A stretch of 42,683 nt of DNA, from contig CAAEBS010000130.1 of assembly GCA_900754175.1 (NCBI GenBank), forward strand, positions 1 to 42,683, in the 5' to 3' direction. Source of the stretch: Clostridia bacterium. Its GTDB lineage: Bacteria; Bacillota; Clostridia; Oscillospirales; CAG-272. Position 1 is the stretch's first letter. The number at the start of each line of letters is the position of its first letter. Below, piece after piece: positions 33,269 through 41,831 of the stretch. Below the pieces are notes generated by a model. That model had not been told where the DNA came from and made no database searches. It saw only the letters and a program-made list of their open reading frames with translations. Both the position numbers and the translations under genes were made by a program.

Positions 33269-34522
33269 TTATTTTCTCTTGGAAAGAACCTGCTCCTCGT
33301 AGGTCTTTACCTTTTCAAACCAGCCCTCTCCGGCGTCTACGCCGCAGCTTCTGCAATATTCTTCCCATACGGCGCCCCACGGGTAGGCTTTCAGCTCTTC
33401 CTGAAGCATCATCAGCTCGGTAAAGCGTGCCTCATCCTGAAGCTTTGCAAACTTTTCGTGCGGCGTGCAGAGTGCGCACAGCAGTGCCTTCTGCCAGCTG
33501 CGGAAGCCGACGACCCATGCGGAGATCCGGTTGATGCTGGCGTCAAAGTAATCCAGCGCCATGTACACACGGTCAAGGGCGTTGCAACGGACGATCTCCT
33601 TTGCCATTTCCTTGGTCTCGTCGTCCAGAATCAGCACGTGGTCGGAATCCCAGCGGATGCCACGGGTGATGTGCAGAGCGATCTCCGGGAAGTAGCAAAG
33701 CAGAGCCGGGATCTTATCCGACACCACTTCGGTGGGATGATAGTGACCGTTGTCCATCAGCGGCAGGCAGCCCTCGTGGGTTGCCGCAAAGGTCAGGGCA
33801 AACTCTGCGCTTCCGGCGGTATAAGCCTCCACGCCGATTCCGAACACCTTGGACTCCACGCAGGGCTTGACAAGGTTGCGGTCATACGGCTCGGAGAGGA
33901 TTTCCTCCACCGACTTCTTGTAGCGGAGTCTCGGACCCATGCGGTCTGCGGGAACGTCCTTGAAGCCGTCTCCGATCCAGATGTTCATCACGCAGGGGAT
34001 ACCGGTCTCCTCGGCAAAATACTGGGAGATGCGGATGCAGGCTTTTCCGTGCTCCACCCAGAAGCGACGGACTTCTTCATCGGGGCTGGTCAGCGTCAGA
34101 CCGTTTTTCGCCATGGGATGAGAGAAGAAAGTGGGGTTGAAATCAATGCCCATTCCTCTTTCCTTGGCAAACTCCACCCATTTTTTGAACTGCTTGGGGG
34201 TCAGCTTATCCCGATCCACAAATTCGCCCGGCTCAAAGATTGCATAGCAGGCGTGCAGATTGAGCTTTTTCTTTCCGGGGCACAGCGACATTGCACGGTC
34301 CAGATCCTCCATCAGCTGTTCCGGCGTTCTTGCCTTACCAGGATAGTTTCCGGTGGTCTGGATGCCGCCGCTGAGCGGTCCGTCATGGTCGAAGCCGGTC
34401 ACGTCGTCTCCCTGCCAGCAGTGGAGAGAGAGCGGGATGGTTTTCAGCTTCTCAATGGCGGCGTCGGTGTCCACACCGATCGACGCATACTTTGCTTTTG
34501 CCAGTGCATATTCCTGGTTCAT
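33269..34522 (-). CDS. rhaA: L-rhamnose isomerase
   Basis: Interconverts L-rhamnose and L-rhamnulose; a metal-dependent TIM-barrel enzyme. The 417-residue length equals the family norm. Motifs: IPLSLHCWQGDDVTGF, GIDFNPTFFSHP, LMDNGHYHPTE and IRWDSDHV, which carry the metal ligands. ATG 34522 follows AAGGAAGG. The 67-base gap to rhaB includes a small GC-rich inverted repeat (CCGCC/GGCGG). Confidence 0.96.
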   Translation of the reverse strand: MNQEYALAKAKYASIGVDTDAAIEKLKTIPLSLHCWQGDDVTGFDHDGPLSGGIQTTGNYPGKARTPEQLMEDLDRAMSLCPGKKKLNLHACYAIFEPGEFVDRDKLTPKQFKKWVEFAKERGMGIDFNPTFFSHPMAKNGLTLTSPDEEVRRFWVEHGKACIRISQYFAEETGIPCVMNIWIGDGFKDVPADRMGPRLRYKKSVEEILSEPYDRNLVKPCVESKVFGIGVEAYTAGSAEFALTFAATHEGCLPLMDNGHYHPTEVVSDKIPALLCYFPEIALHITRGIRWDSDHVLILDDETKEMAKEIVRCNALDRVYMALDYFDASINRISAWVVGFRSWQKALLCALCTPHEKFAKLQDEARFTELMMLQEELKAYPWGAVWEEYCRSCGVDAGEGWFEKVKTYEEQVLSKRK

Positions 34523-34589
34523 GTTGAATTACCTTCCTTTCCTGTATGGCATCCGCCCGTCGGCGGTATGCAATAGCGCCTTTCCGGCG

Positions 34590-35975
34590 TTAAATTTTTT
34601 TGACGTTGAAAGAGCGGAATACGGCGCTCCTTGCCTCTGCTACGGTCGCAAACACGCCGGTACCCAGCATCTGCGCCAGGAGATTTCCGATTGCCGTTGC
34701 CTCGGTGGGTCCCGCATACACCGGAATATCCAGCGCCTGTGCGGTCAGCTCGTTCAGATAATCGTCCTTGCTTCCACCGCCGATGATGTGCAGAGCCTCC
34801 GGCTTTTTCCCGCACATCTGCGTGATCTCCTCAATAGTCTGCGCATAACATTCGGCAAGACTGCGGTACACGCAGCACAGCATATGGTCAAGTGGCATAT
34901 CGGCAACGCCGCAGGCGTCGGCGATCTCTTTCATCATGCTCGCAGGCGCCAGGAAGCGGTTGTCGTTGACCCGGATCCGGTACGGAGTGTCTCCAAGCGC
35001 CGTCGCCATATCACACAGCTCGGCAAAGGAATACCTGCCGCCAAGCTCCCGGCGGATCGACTGGATGATCCAGAGCCCCATGATGTTTTTCAGATACCGA
35101 AAGCGGTGCGCATAGCCGCCCTCGTTGGTGAAGTTGCGCAGGCGTGCCTCGGCAGAAGAATCGGGCGTCGTGCGCTCCACGCCCATCAGCGACCAGGTGC
35201 CCGAGCTTAAGTATACGATATTGTCAAGATTGGAGGGCACGGCAAGCACGGCAGAGCCGGTATCGTGCGACGCCGGGTGGATGACCGTCAGATCGTAGCC
35301 GACCCGTTCCCGGATCTCCGGCGAAAGCTTGCCCAGCACCTCTCCCGGCATACTCAGATGTCCGAAAAGATGAGCGGGATAGCCGAGGCGTCCGATCATT
35401 TCCATATCCCATTCCCCGGTCTTCAGGTTGACAAGCTGTGCGGTGGTGGCGTTGGTGTATTCCTGGTGCGCCACACCGGTCAGCCGGTAGCCGAGATAGT
35501 CGGGCATCATCAGAAATTTATCCGCCGCCTCCAGTTGCTCCGGCGCCTGAAGCTTCAGCGCCATCAGCTGATATACGGTGTTGTAGAGCTGTTTCTGGAT
35601 TCCGGTCCTTTCGTAAAGCTCCTCCTCCGGAACCTTGCGGTAAACCTCCGCATCCACGCCGACCGTGCGGTTGTCCCGGTAGCCCACGGCGTCCCCGATG
35701 ACCCCGCCCTTTTTGTCAAGCAGAAGAAAATCCACACCCCACGTGTCGATTCCCATGTAAGCAGGGATCTTTCCGATCTCCGTACAGCGCTTCATTCCCG
35801 CCACAACGCTTTCAAACAGCGCCTCGTGGTCCCAGCACTGGTGACCGTTTTTCTCGGTTGTCCCGTTGGGAAAGCGATAGACCTCTTCCAGCTCGATCTT
35901 CCCGTTTTCCACACATCCAAGGATATGCCGACCGCTGGAAGCACCGATATCCACTGCCAGATAATAGGTTTTCAT
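34590..35975 (-). CDS. rhaB: Rhamnulokinase
   Basis: Phosphorylates L-rhamnulose with ATP. The 461-residue FGGY-type kinase has the N-terminal phosphate loop LAVDIGASSGRH, the catalytic-aspartate region MGIDTWGVDFLLLD, the hinge HPASHDTGSAVLAVP, and the C-terminal adenosine motif IIGGGSKDDYLN. It is the first gene of the rha operon, with ATG 35975 after GAGGGAGGAAT. A promoter and a leader inverted repeat lie in the 200-base region shared with the divergent AraC-type gene. Confidence 0.95.
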   Translation of the reverse strand: MKTYYLAVDIGASSGRHILGCVENGKIELEEVYRFPNGTTEKNGHQCWDHEALFESVVAGMKRCTEIGKIPAYMGIDTWGVDFLLLDKKGGVIGDAVGYRDNRTVGVDAEVYRKVPEEELYERTGIQKQLYNTVYQLMALKLQAPEQLEAADKFLMMPDYLGYRLTGVAHQEYTNATTAQLVNLKTGEWDMEMIGRLGYPAHLFGHLSMPGEVLGKLSPEIRERVGYDLTVIHPASHDTGSAVLAVPSNLDNIVYLSSGTWSLMGVERTTPDSSAEARLRNFTNEGGYAHRFRYLKNIMGLWIIQSIRRELGGRYSFAELCDMATALGDTPYRIRVNDNRFLAPASMMKEIADACGVADMPLDHMLCCVYRSLAECYAQTIEEITQMCGKKPEALHIIGGGSKDDYLNELTAQALDIPVYAGPTEATAIGNLLAQMLGTGVFATVAEARSAVFRSFNVKKI

Positions 35976-36000
35976 ATATTCCTCCCTCGTTCATGATCCG

Positions 36001-36022
36001 GTGGCGCCCTTTCCGGTGCCAC
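36001..36022. promoter_or_regulatory. Inverted repeat in the rhaB leader
   Basis: GTGGCGCC-6-GGTGCCAC is an 8-bp inverted repeat with one mismatch (a G-T pair in RNA), between the rhaB -10 and its start. It may be an operator or an mRNA hairpin. Confidence 0.4.
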
Positions 36023-36036
36023 TCTTTGATGATTAC

Positions 36037-36065
36037 ATTATAACACATCCCCTGCGGGATAATAA
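36037..36065 (-). promoter_or_regulatory. Promoter of rhaB-rhaA-rhaD
   Basis: Minus strand -10 TATAAT (36037-36042) with a 17-base spacer and a poor -35 TTATTA (36060-36065). A strong -10 with a weak -35 fits activation by the divergent AraC-type regulator. Confidence 0.6.
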
Positions 36066-36108
36066 GATTGCTTTTTTACTTGATTTGTGTCTTTTTTTGC
36101 CCCCCCTA

Positions 36109-36137
36109 TTGCATTGGAGAAGAAAATATGCTACAAT
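36109..36137 (+). promoter_or_regulatory. Sigma-A promoter of the AraC-type regulator gene
   Basis: Plus strand: -35 TTGCAT (36109-36114), 17-base spacer, -10 TACAAT (36132-36137). Confidence 0.75.
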
Positions 36138-36175
36138 AATGACAAATCCTGCGCCAAGCGTAAAAGGAGGTCATG

Positions 36176-37156
36176 ATGAACCCGAAAATTCTGGAAAAGC
36201 TTTCTCAGATCACGGAAGAAGAACAGTTTCTGCTGATTCCCGACAACCGGGAATCCCACCGTGCCCTGTATGCAAAGCCGGGACGTTTTATCATTGAGCG
36301 GCGCCATATGTCCAACATCGTTTCGGGCGAGGCGACCGCCGCCGTCTGCATCCGCTCCCATCCCCGCTTCAAGGAATTTCCGGAGCACTCGCACGATTAC
36401 ATTGAGATCATGTACGTCTGCAGCGGAAGCATCACGCACGTTTTCGGAGAGAACGAGGTCTGCCTTCCCGCCAATCACCTGATTATTCTGGGCAAGAACG
36501 CCCACCACTCTATCCGCACCGCAAACAAGAACGACATCGGCGTGAACCTTATCATTTCCACCGATCTTTTTGAAAGCTCGCTTGCCCGCATCCGCCGGGA
36601 CTCCGGGCTTTCCGCCAAGCGCCTGGAGGCACTGCTGGACACCGCCGCCGACTCCTACTGCGTGTTCGACGCCACAAACAGCATCCCCATCCGGAATCTG
36701 GTGGAGAATATGCTCTGCTCCTTTCTGGACGATACCGGAGAGGATGCCTATATCCTCCAGCAGTCCCTGCACCTTCTGCTGTGCTATTTTGCCGCCCTGC
36801 GCACCGAGAGCTTTTCACAGGAGACCGATTCCTATGCGGAAAAGACCAAAAAGAAGCTTCAGAATTACATCAGCACCTCGTACAGCACCGCCACGCTCAC
36901 CGAGGCGGCGCAGATGCTGGGACTTTCCGCTCCCTACCTCAGCCGGTGGATCTGTCAGAATTTCGGCACAACCTTCAAGAATCTTCTGATGAACGAGCGC
37001 TTTTCCGTGGCGGAGGAGCTTCTGGCAAGGACCGATACGCCGGTCGGCGACATCATCAACCACATCGGTTACGAAAACAGCAGTTATTTTCATAAAGAAT
37101 TCCGCCGGCGCTACGGCGTGCCGCCAAAAGCCTACCGCCGCCTGCACCGGGAATGA
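36176..37156 (+). CDS. AraC family transcriptional regulator, probable rhamnose activator
   Basis: A 326-residue regulator with an N-terminal cupin-type sensor domain (EFPEHSHDYIEIMYVCSGSITHVFGENEVCLPANHLIILG) and a C-terminal AraC double helix-turn-helix (about 225-322: TLTEAAQMLGLSAPYLSRWICQNFGTTFKNLLMNERFSVAEELLARTDTPVGDIINHIGYENSSYFHKEFRRRYGVPPKAYRR). Two ATG codons are adjacent (36173 and 36176); AAGGAGG is only two bases from the first and five from the second, so the second is preferred. Divergence from rhaB, with a weak rhaB -35, suggests it activates the rhamnose genes. This is inference from context; the ligand is not shown by sequence. Confidence 0.88.
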   Translation: MNPKILEKLSQITEEEQFLLIPDNRESHRALYAKPGRFIIERRHMSNIVSGEATAAVCIRSHPRFKEFPEHSHDYIEIMYVCSGSITHVFGENEVCLPANHLIILGKNAHHSIRTANKNDIGVNLIISTDLFESSLARIRRDSGLSAKRLEALLDTAADSYCVFDATNSIPIRNLVENMLCSFLDDTGEDAYILQQSLHLLLCYFAALRTESFSQETDSYAEKTKKKLQNYISTSYSTATLTEAAQMLGLSAPYLSRWICQNFGTTFKNLLMNERFSVAEELLARTDTPVGDIINHIGYENSSYFHKEFRRRYGVPPKAYRRLHRE

Positions 37157-37204
37157 CCTTTTTCGGAAAATGTCAGAAAATATGAATTTTTTTGCAAAAA
37201 GGTA

Positions 37205-37233
37205 TTGACAAACCGCCGACAATCTGCTATAAT
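37205..37233 (+). promoter_or_regulatory. Consensus sigma-A promoter of tRNA-Thr
   Basis: -35 TTGACA (37205-37210), 17-base spacer, -10 TATAAT (37228-37233); both hexamers are perfect, as is common for stable RNA genes. Confidence 0.92.
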
Positions 37234-37252
37234 AACAAAGTCGCATGACGAT

Positions 37253-37328
37253 GCTGGTATGGCTCAGTCGGTAGAGCACGTCATTGGTAATGACGAGGTC
37301 ATCAGTTCGATTCTGATTACCAGCTCCA
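37253..37328 (+). tRNA. tRNA-Thr (anticodon GGT)
   Basis: A complete cloverleaf: acceptor GCTGGTA/TACCAGC, D stem GCTC/GAGC, anticodon stem CGTCA/TGACG with loop TTGGTAA (anticodon GGT, reading ACC/ACT), T stem ATCAG/CTGAT with TTCGATT, discriminator T and an encoded CCA end. It is a single-gene unit with its own promoter and terminator. Confidence 0.97.
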
Positions 37329-37333
37329 AAAGG

Positions 37334-37374
37334 ATCTCCGTGGGTCAATAGACCTGCGGGGATTTTTGGTTTAT
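37334..37374 (+). terminator. Terminator of tRNA-Thr
   Basis: ATCTCCG pairs with CGGGGAT (one G-T pair), then an inner GGTC/GACC stem with an AATA loop, followed by TTTTTGGTTT. Confidence 0.8.
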
Positions 37375-37419
37375 TTTCCCCTTTTTGCACGGAACCCGGC
37401 GAATTTTTTGCAATTCCCC

Positions 37420-37448
37420 TTGACGACCTTCCGTGTTTGTGCTATAAT
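37420..37448 (+). promoter_or_regulatory. Sigma-A promoter of the valS T-box transcript
   Basis: -35 TTGACG (37420-37425), 17-base spacer, -10 TATAAT (37443-37448). Confidence 0.88.
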
Positions 37449-37454
37449 GGTAAA

Positions 37455-37703
37455 AAATGAAAACGCTGTGACAGGGAGTAGTAGGTTCCCCGGTTTGGTT
37501 TCAGAGAGCGGACGTCTGGTGAAAGTCCGCACCGCCGCCACCGAAGTCGCCCCCGAGCGGTACGGATGAAACGCAGTAGTCCGCAACGTATTGCCGTCGT
37601 TACCGGCACAAAGTCTTTCCGGCTTTACTGAGTGTGCGCCTCCGGGCGCAAAATCAGGTGGTACCACGTGCTCCACGTCCTGATATCCGTCAGGGCGTTT
37701 TTT
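37455..37703 (+). promoter_or_regulatory. T-box leader controlling valS (specifier GTC, valine)
   Basis: All main T-box parts are visible: Stem I with the S-turn AGTA, the AGAGAG motif and the CTGGTGAAAGTCCGC distal loop; a specifier region CCGAAGTCGCC with GTC (Val) at 37546-37548; the T-box sequence AGGTGGTACCACG (37656-37668) that pairs with the uncharged tRNA end; and a terminator, CGTCCTGA with TCAGGGCG, then TTTTTT (37676-37703). Uncharged tRNA-Val(GAC) is expected to favour the antiterminator and raise valS expression. The specifier assignment is from position relative to GAA and matches the downstream gene. Confidence 0.93.
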
Positions 37704-37777
37704 GTTTTTCCCCTGCCCCGCTCAGGCGCCGCCGGACCTTTTTCACAAATCTGATTTTATTATGTATGGAGGATATT

Positions 37778-40423
37778 ATGAATTCTTGCAACGAACTTCC
37801 GAAGGTATATTCCCCCTCGGACTTTGAAGACCGGATCTACCGGAACTGGTGCGACAAGGGTTATTTCACGCCCGACGTCAACAATCCCGCCCCCGCCTTT
37901 TCGGTGGTCATTCCGCCCCCCAACGTAACCGGACAGCTCCACATGGGACACGCCCTGGATGAAACGCTCCAGGACATTCTGGTGCGCTACAAGAGAATGC
38001 AGGGCTTCAACACCCTGTGGGTTCCCGGCACCGACCATGCGGGCATCGCCACCCAGATCAAGGTGGAGGAATATCTCCGTGTCAACGAGGGACTGACCCG
38101 CTACGACCTGGGACGTGAAAAGTTTCTGGAGCGTGTGTGGGACTGGAAAAAGCAGTACGGCGACCGCATCATCAGCCAGCTGAAAAAGCTTGGCGCCTCC
38201 TGCGACTGGAGCCGTGAGCGCTTCACCATGGACGAGGGCTGTTCCCGTGCGGTGCGTGAGGTCTTTGTCAACCTTTACAACAAGGGGCTGATCTACCGGG
38301 GCAACCGCATTATCAACTGGTGCCCGCACTGCATCACCGCCCTTTCGGACGCCGAGGTGGAATACGAGGAGCAGGACGGCTTTTTCTGGCATATCCGCTA
38401 CCCGATCAAGGACAGCGACGAATTCGTGGAGATCGCCACCACCCGTCCCGAAACCATGTTCGGCGACACGGCGGTTGCCGTCAATCCCGCCGACGAGCGC
38501 TATACCCACCTGATCGGAAAAACGCTGATCCTGCCGATCGTGGGACGGGAGATCCCGGTCATCGCCGACGAATACGTGGAGATCGGCTTCGGAACCGGCT
38601 GTGTGAAGATCACCCCCGCTCACGACCCCAACGACTTTCTGGTCGGTCAGCGCCATAACCTGGAGCAGATCAAGGTCATGAACGACGATGCTACCATCAA
38701 CGCCTACGGCGGAAAATACGAGGGCATGGACCGGTATGAGGCACGGCGTGCTCTGGTAGCAGACCTGGAAAAGGAAGGCTACCTCATCAAGGTAGTTCCG
38801 CACAAACACAACGTCGGTTCCTGCTACCGGTGCAAGACCACCGTGGAGCCGATGACCTCCAATCAGTGGTTCGTCCGCATGGAACCTCTGGCAAAGCCCG
38901 CACTTGAGGTGGTCCGGGACGGCAGAGTAAAATTCGTGCCCGAACGCTTCAGCAAAATTTACGTCAACTGGATGGAAAACGTACACGACTGGTGTATCTC
39001 CCGTCAGCTCTGGTGGGGACACCGGATTCCTGCTTTCTACTGCGACAAATGCGGGAAGATGACGGTTTCCAAGGAGGACATCACCGTGTGCCCCGAGTGT
39101 GGCGGCAGCGTGCATCAGGAAAGCGACGTGCTGGACACCTGGTTCTCCTCTGCCCTCTGGCCCTTCTCAACAATGGGCTGGCCCGACAAAACGCCCGAGC
39201 TTGCCAAATACTACCCGACCAGCGTGCTGGTGACCGGCTACGACATCATCTTTTTCTGGGTTGCCCGCATGATCTTCTCGGGACTGGAGCATATGGGCAA
39301 GGAACCGTTTTCCACCGTGTTCATTCACGGACTTGTGCGTGATGCACAGGGCAGAAAAATGTCGAAATCGCTCGGAAACGGCATCGACCCGCTGGAGATC
39401 ATCGACAAGTACGGCGCCGACGCTCTGCGGTATGCGCTGGCAACCGGTAACTCCCCCGGAAACGATATGCGTTTCTCGGACGAAAAGATTGAAGCGGCAA
39501 GAAACTTTGCCAACAAGCTCTGGAACGCTTCCCGCTTTGTCCGCATGAACCTGACGATCGACGAGATCACCCTGCCTGAGGCAGACCGTCTTGCCCCCGA
39601 GGACAAGTGGATCCTCCACGAGTACAACCGTCTGGTCGCCAACGTCAACGCCGCTCTTGACAAATACGAGGTCGGCGTGGCGCTTTCGTCGGTTTACGAT
39701 TTCACGTGGGACGTGTTCTGCGACTGGTATATCGAGCTTTCCAAAGTCCGTCTGAACGACAAAGAGAGCGAGGGCAACCTGGTGGCGCAGAACGTACTTG
39801 CTTACGTCCTGACCGGAACGCTCAAGCTTCTGCATCCTTTCATGCCCTTCATCACCGAGGAAATCTTCCTGTCCCTGCCCCACAAAGAGGAAAGCATCAT
39901 GATTTCCGCCTACCCCAAGGCAAACGACGCCCTGGTGTTTGAAGAGGACGCTTTGCGCATGGAGCGCATCATTGCCGCTATCCGTGCCATCCGCATCCGC
40001 CGCAACGAGATGAACGTGCCGCCCTCCCGGAAAGCCAAGGTCTGCATTGCTACCCGCTACACCGATACCTTCAACGAAAGCTCCGCCGTTTTCTTCCACC
40101 GTCTGGCTTCCGCCTCCTCGGTTGAGATTGCGGAAAGCTTTGAGGGCGTGTTGCCGGCGGACGAAGCGGTACAGATCATCACCGACTCCGCCACCATTCT
40201 GCTCCCGCTTTCGGATATCGTGGATACCGAAAAAGAGCGGGCACGGCTGACGGGCGAGGAGAAAAAGCTGGCGTCCGAGATCGAGCGTCTGGAAAAGAAG
40301 CTGGCAAACGAAGGCTTTGTGGCAAAAGCTCCCGCCGCCGTCGTGGAGGGAGAAAGAGTCAAACTCGCCAAGTATCATGAAAATCTGGCGGGCGTGCGCT
40401 CCGCTTTGAGCAAACTCAAATAA
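37778..40423 (+). CDS. valS: Valyl-tRNA synthetase
   Basis: Charges tRNA-Val. The 881-residue class I synthetase has the HIGH motif as HMGH (55-58, in PPPNVTGQLHMGHALDE) and KMSKS at 527-531; between them is the CP1 editing domain (TTRPETMFGDTAVAVNP, DEYVEIGFGTGCVKITPAHDPND). The C-terminal anticodon-binding region ends in a valine-specific coiled coil (about 815-880, RLTGEEKKLASEIERLEKKLANEGFVAKAP). A CxxC pair region (CDKCGKM and CPECGG) lies in the zinc-ribbon-like insert. ATG 37778 has TGGAGGATATT upstream; in-frame sequence further upstream belongs to the T-box terminator. Confidence 0.97.
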   Translation: MNSCNELPKVYSPSDFEDRIYRNWCDKGYFTPDVNNPAPAFSVVIPPPNVTGQLHMGHALDETLQDILVRYKRMQGFNTLWVPGTDHAGIATQIKVEEYLRVNEGLTRYDLGREKFLERVWDWKKQYGDRIISQLKKLGASCDWSRERFTMDEGCSRAVREVFVNLYNKGLIYRGNRIINWCPHCITALSDAEVEYEEQDGFFWHIRYPIKDSDEFVEIATTRPETMFGDTAVAVNPADERYTHLIGKTLILPIVGREIPVIADEYVEIGFGTGCVKITPAHDPNDFLVGQRHNLEQIKVMNDDATINAYGGKYEGMDRYEARRALVADLEKEGYLIKVVPHKHNVGSCYRCKTTVEPMTSNQWFVRMEPLAKPALEVVRDGRVKFVPERFSKIYVNWMENVHDWCISRQLWWGHRIPAFYCDKCGKMTVSKEDITVCPECGGSVHQESDVLDTWFSSALWPFSTMGWPDKTPELAKYYPTSVLVTGYDIIFFWVARMIFSGLEHMGKEPFSTVFIHGLVRDAQGRKMSKSLGNGIDPLEIIDKYGADALRYALATGNSPGNDMRFSDEKIEAARNFANKLWNASRFVRMNLTIDEITLPEADRLAPEDKWILHEYNRLVANVNAALDKYEVGVALSSVYDFTWDVFCDWYIELSKVRLNDKESEGNLVAQNVLAYVLTGTLKLLHPFMPFITEEIFLSLPHKEESIMISAYPKANDALVFEEDALRMERIIAAIRAIRIRRNEMNVPPSRKAKVCIATRYTDTFNESSAVFFHRLASASSVEIAESFEGVLPADEAVQIITDSATILLPLSDIVDTEKERARLTGEEKKLASEIERLEKKLANEGFVAKAPAAVVEGERVKLAKYHENLAGVRSALSKLK

Positions 40424-40438
40424 AATTCTGCCAAACAG

Positions 40439-40467
40439 GCATAATCCCCCTGTCGTCCGCATATAAC
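40439..40467 (+). promoter_or_regulatory. Sigma-E-like promoter of the GHL10 lipoprotein gene
   Basis: -35 GCATAAT (40439-40445) matches kmATATT at six of seven positions; 14-base spacer; -10 CATATAAC (40460-40467) matches CATACAAT at six of eight. The predicted start (about 40474) leaves out the 5' arm of the overlapping hairpin. Prediction only. Confidence 0.5.
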
Positions 40468-40485
40468 GGATAACAGGGGGATTTT
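40443..40485 (+). terminator. valS terminator overlapping the next gene's ribosome-binding site
   Basis: An 11-bp perfect stem AATCCCCCTGT/ACAGGGGGATT with an inner TCCG/CGGA stem, followed by TTTT. It lies 20 bases after the valS stop. Its 3' arm supplies the GGGGGA Shine-Dalgarno sequence of the lipoprotein gene starting at 40489. Confidence 0.75.
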
Positions 40486-40488
40486 ACC

Positions 40489-41820
40489 ATGAAACAGAAA
40501 TTTCAGCTTCCGGCGCTTCTTCTGTGCCTCTGCCTGCTTGCTCTTTCCGCCTGTAACAAAAGTACAAGCGTCCTGCCGGCAGGTACGGAGGACAAAGCCG
40601 TTCCGGCGGTGAAAGGAGATATTATGCCGAACACCGGAATCACGTCGCCCGTCCGGGCAATGTGGCTCTCTCAATATGAAATTGCCGCCCTCTGTACCGA
40701 GGACGGCAAAAAGCCCTGCTCTTCCGATATCTTTCTGCAAAGAATCGCACGGCTCACCGACAATCTGAAAGCCTGCGGTATCCGCACCCTTTTCGTGCAG
40801 GTGCGCCCGAATACCGACAGCTTCTACCCCTCTGCCCTTTTTCCGCTCTCCGCCTTTGTGACCGGAAGCGACAGAGTTCAGCCGGATTTCGACGTGTTCG
40901 GCACTCTCTGCGAACAACTGACCGCCGCCGGAATTGCCGTGCACGCATGGCTCAACCCTTACCGCAGTATGACGGCAACCGAGCTGAAAAGCCTGCCCGC
41001 CAGGTACCCGGTCGCCGGCTGGTTTGCCTCCGACGGGGACCGTGGGCGCCTGATTGTAGAGGTAAACGGGCGTTTCTGGCTGAACCCGGCGTATGAGGAG
41101 GTGCAACGGCTGATCCTCCTCGGCGCCGAGGAGATTCTTACCCGCTACCCCGCCGTGCAGGGGTTACATATCGACGATTACTTTTATCCTACCACTGACC
41201 CCGCCTTTGACGCCGACGCCTGCCGGGAATACCGTGAGGGCGGCGGAACGCTTGCGACAGACGATTTTCGCCGGAATTGCGTCAACCGGACGGTGTCGGC
41301 TCTCTGGCGACTCTGCCACCGCTACGGCAAAGCTTTCGGCGTCAGCCCGGGCGGAAATACCGACCGCAATTACCGGGAGCTGTACGCCGACGTTGCGCTG
41401 TGGTGCCGGGAAAGCGGCTATCTGGACTACCTCTGCCCGCAGGTGTACTTTGGACTGGAGCACGGCTCGTGTCCCTTTGCCGAAACCTGCCGGGAATTTT
41501 CCGATATGGCAAAGGCGGGCAATATTCCGCTGATTATCGGCATGACTTCCGAAAAAGCCTGGGCGGCTTCCTGTGGCAAAACCGATATCTGGGCGGGCGT
41601 CGGGAAAAACGAGTGGCTGGAGCACCGGGATATTCTTTTCCGGTGTCTGAAGGTCACCCAGACCGTTCCCGGCTGTGTGGGCGTTTCGCTCTTTGGCTAC
41701 CGGCTTTTCTTTGACCCTGTCACCGGGCAAAAGATTCCCGGAACCGCAGAAGAAGCCGCCGCCCTGTTTGCAGCGCTTCCCGACGCAACCTGGGAAATTC
41801 CGTACCAAACGGCGCCGTAG
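40489..41820 (+). CDS. Lipoprotein of the glycosyl hydrolase-like 10 family (DUF187/YngK-like)
   Basis: A 443-residue exported lipoprotein. The signal peptide MKQKFQLPALLLCLCLLALSAC ends in the lipobox LSAC with lipidated C22; a linker leads to the GHL10 barrel (about 54-400). Visible family segments are VRAMWLSQYE, TLFVQVRPNTDSFYPS, GIAVHAWLNPYR, WLNPAYEEVQRLILLGAEEIL, GLHIDDYFYP and CPQVYFGLEH. Related proteins include B. subtilis YngK and are thought to act on cell-wall or other glycans, but the activity here is unproven. The start is set by GGGGGA eight bases upstream, which lies within a terminator hairpin. A sigma-E-like promoter there suggests it may be made in the mother cell. Confidence 0.85.
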   Translation: MKQKFQLPALLLCLCLLALSACNKSTSVLPAGTEDKAVPAVKGDIMPNTGITSPVRAMWLSQYEIAALCTEDGKKPCSSDIFLQRIARLTDNLKACGIRTLFVQVRPNTDSFYPSALFPLSAFVTGSDRVQPDFDVFGTLCEQLTAAGIAVHAWLNPYRSMTATELKSLPARYPVAGWFASDGDRGRLIVEVNGRFWLNPAYEEVQRLILLGAEEILTRYPAVQGLHIDDYFYPTTDPAFDADACREYREGGGTLATDDFRRNCVNRTVSALWRLCHRYGKAFGVSPGGNTDRNYRELYADVALWCRESGYLDYLCPQVYFGLEHGSCPFAETCREFSDMAKAGNIPLIIGMTSEKAWAASCGKTDIWAGVGKNEWLEHRDILFRCLKVTQTVPGCVGVSLFGYRLFFDPVTGQKIPGTAEEAAALFAALPDATWEIPYQTAP

Positions 41821-41831
41821 CCGAATTTTCG

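Noticed and set aside
37634..37777. N-terminal extension of valS
   Set aside because: This sequence is the T-box antiterminator/terminator and untranslated leader; ATG 37778 has GGAGG at the right distance.
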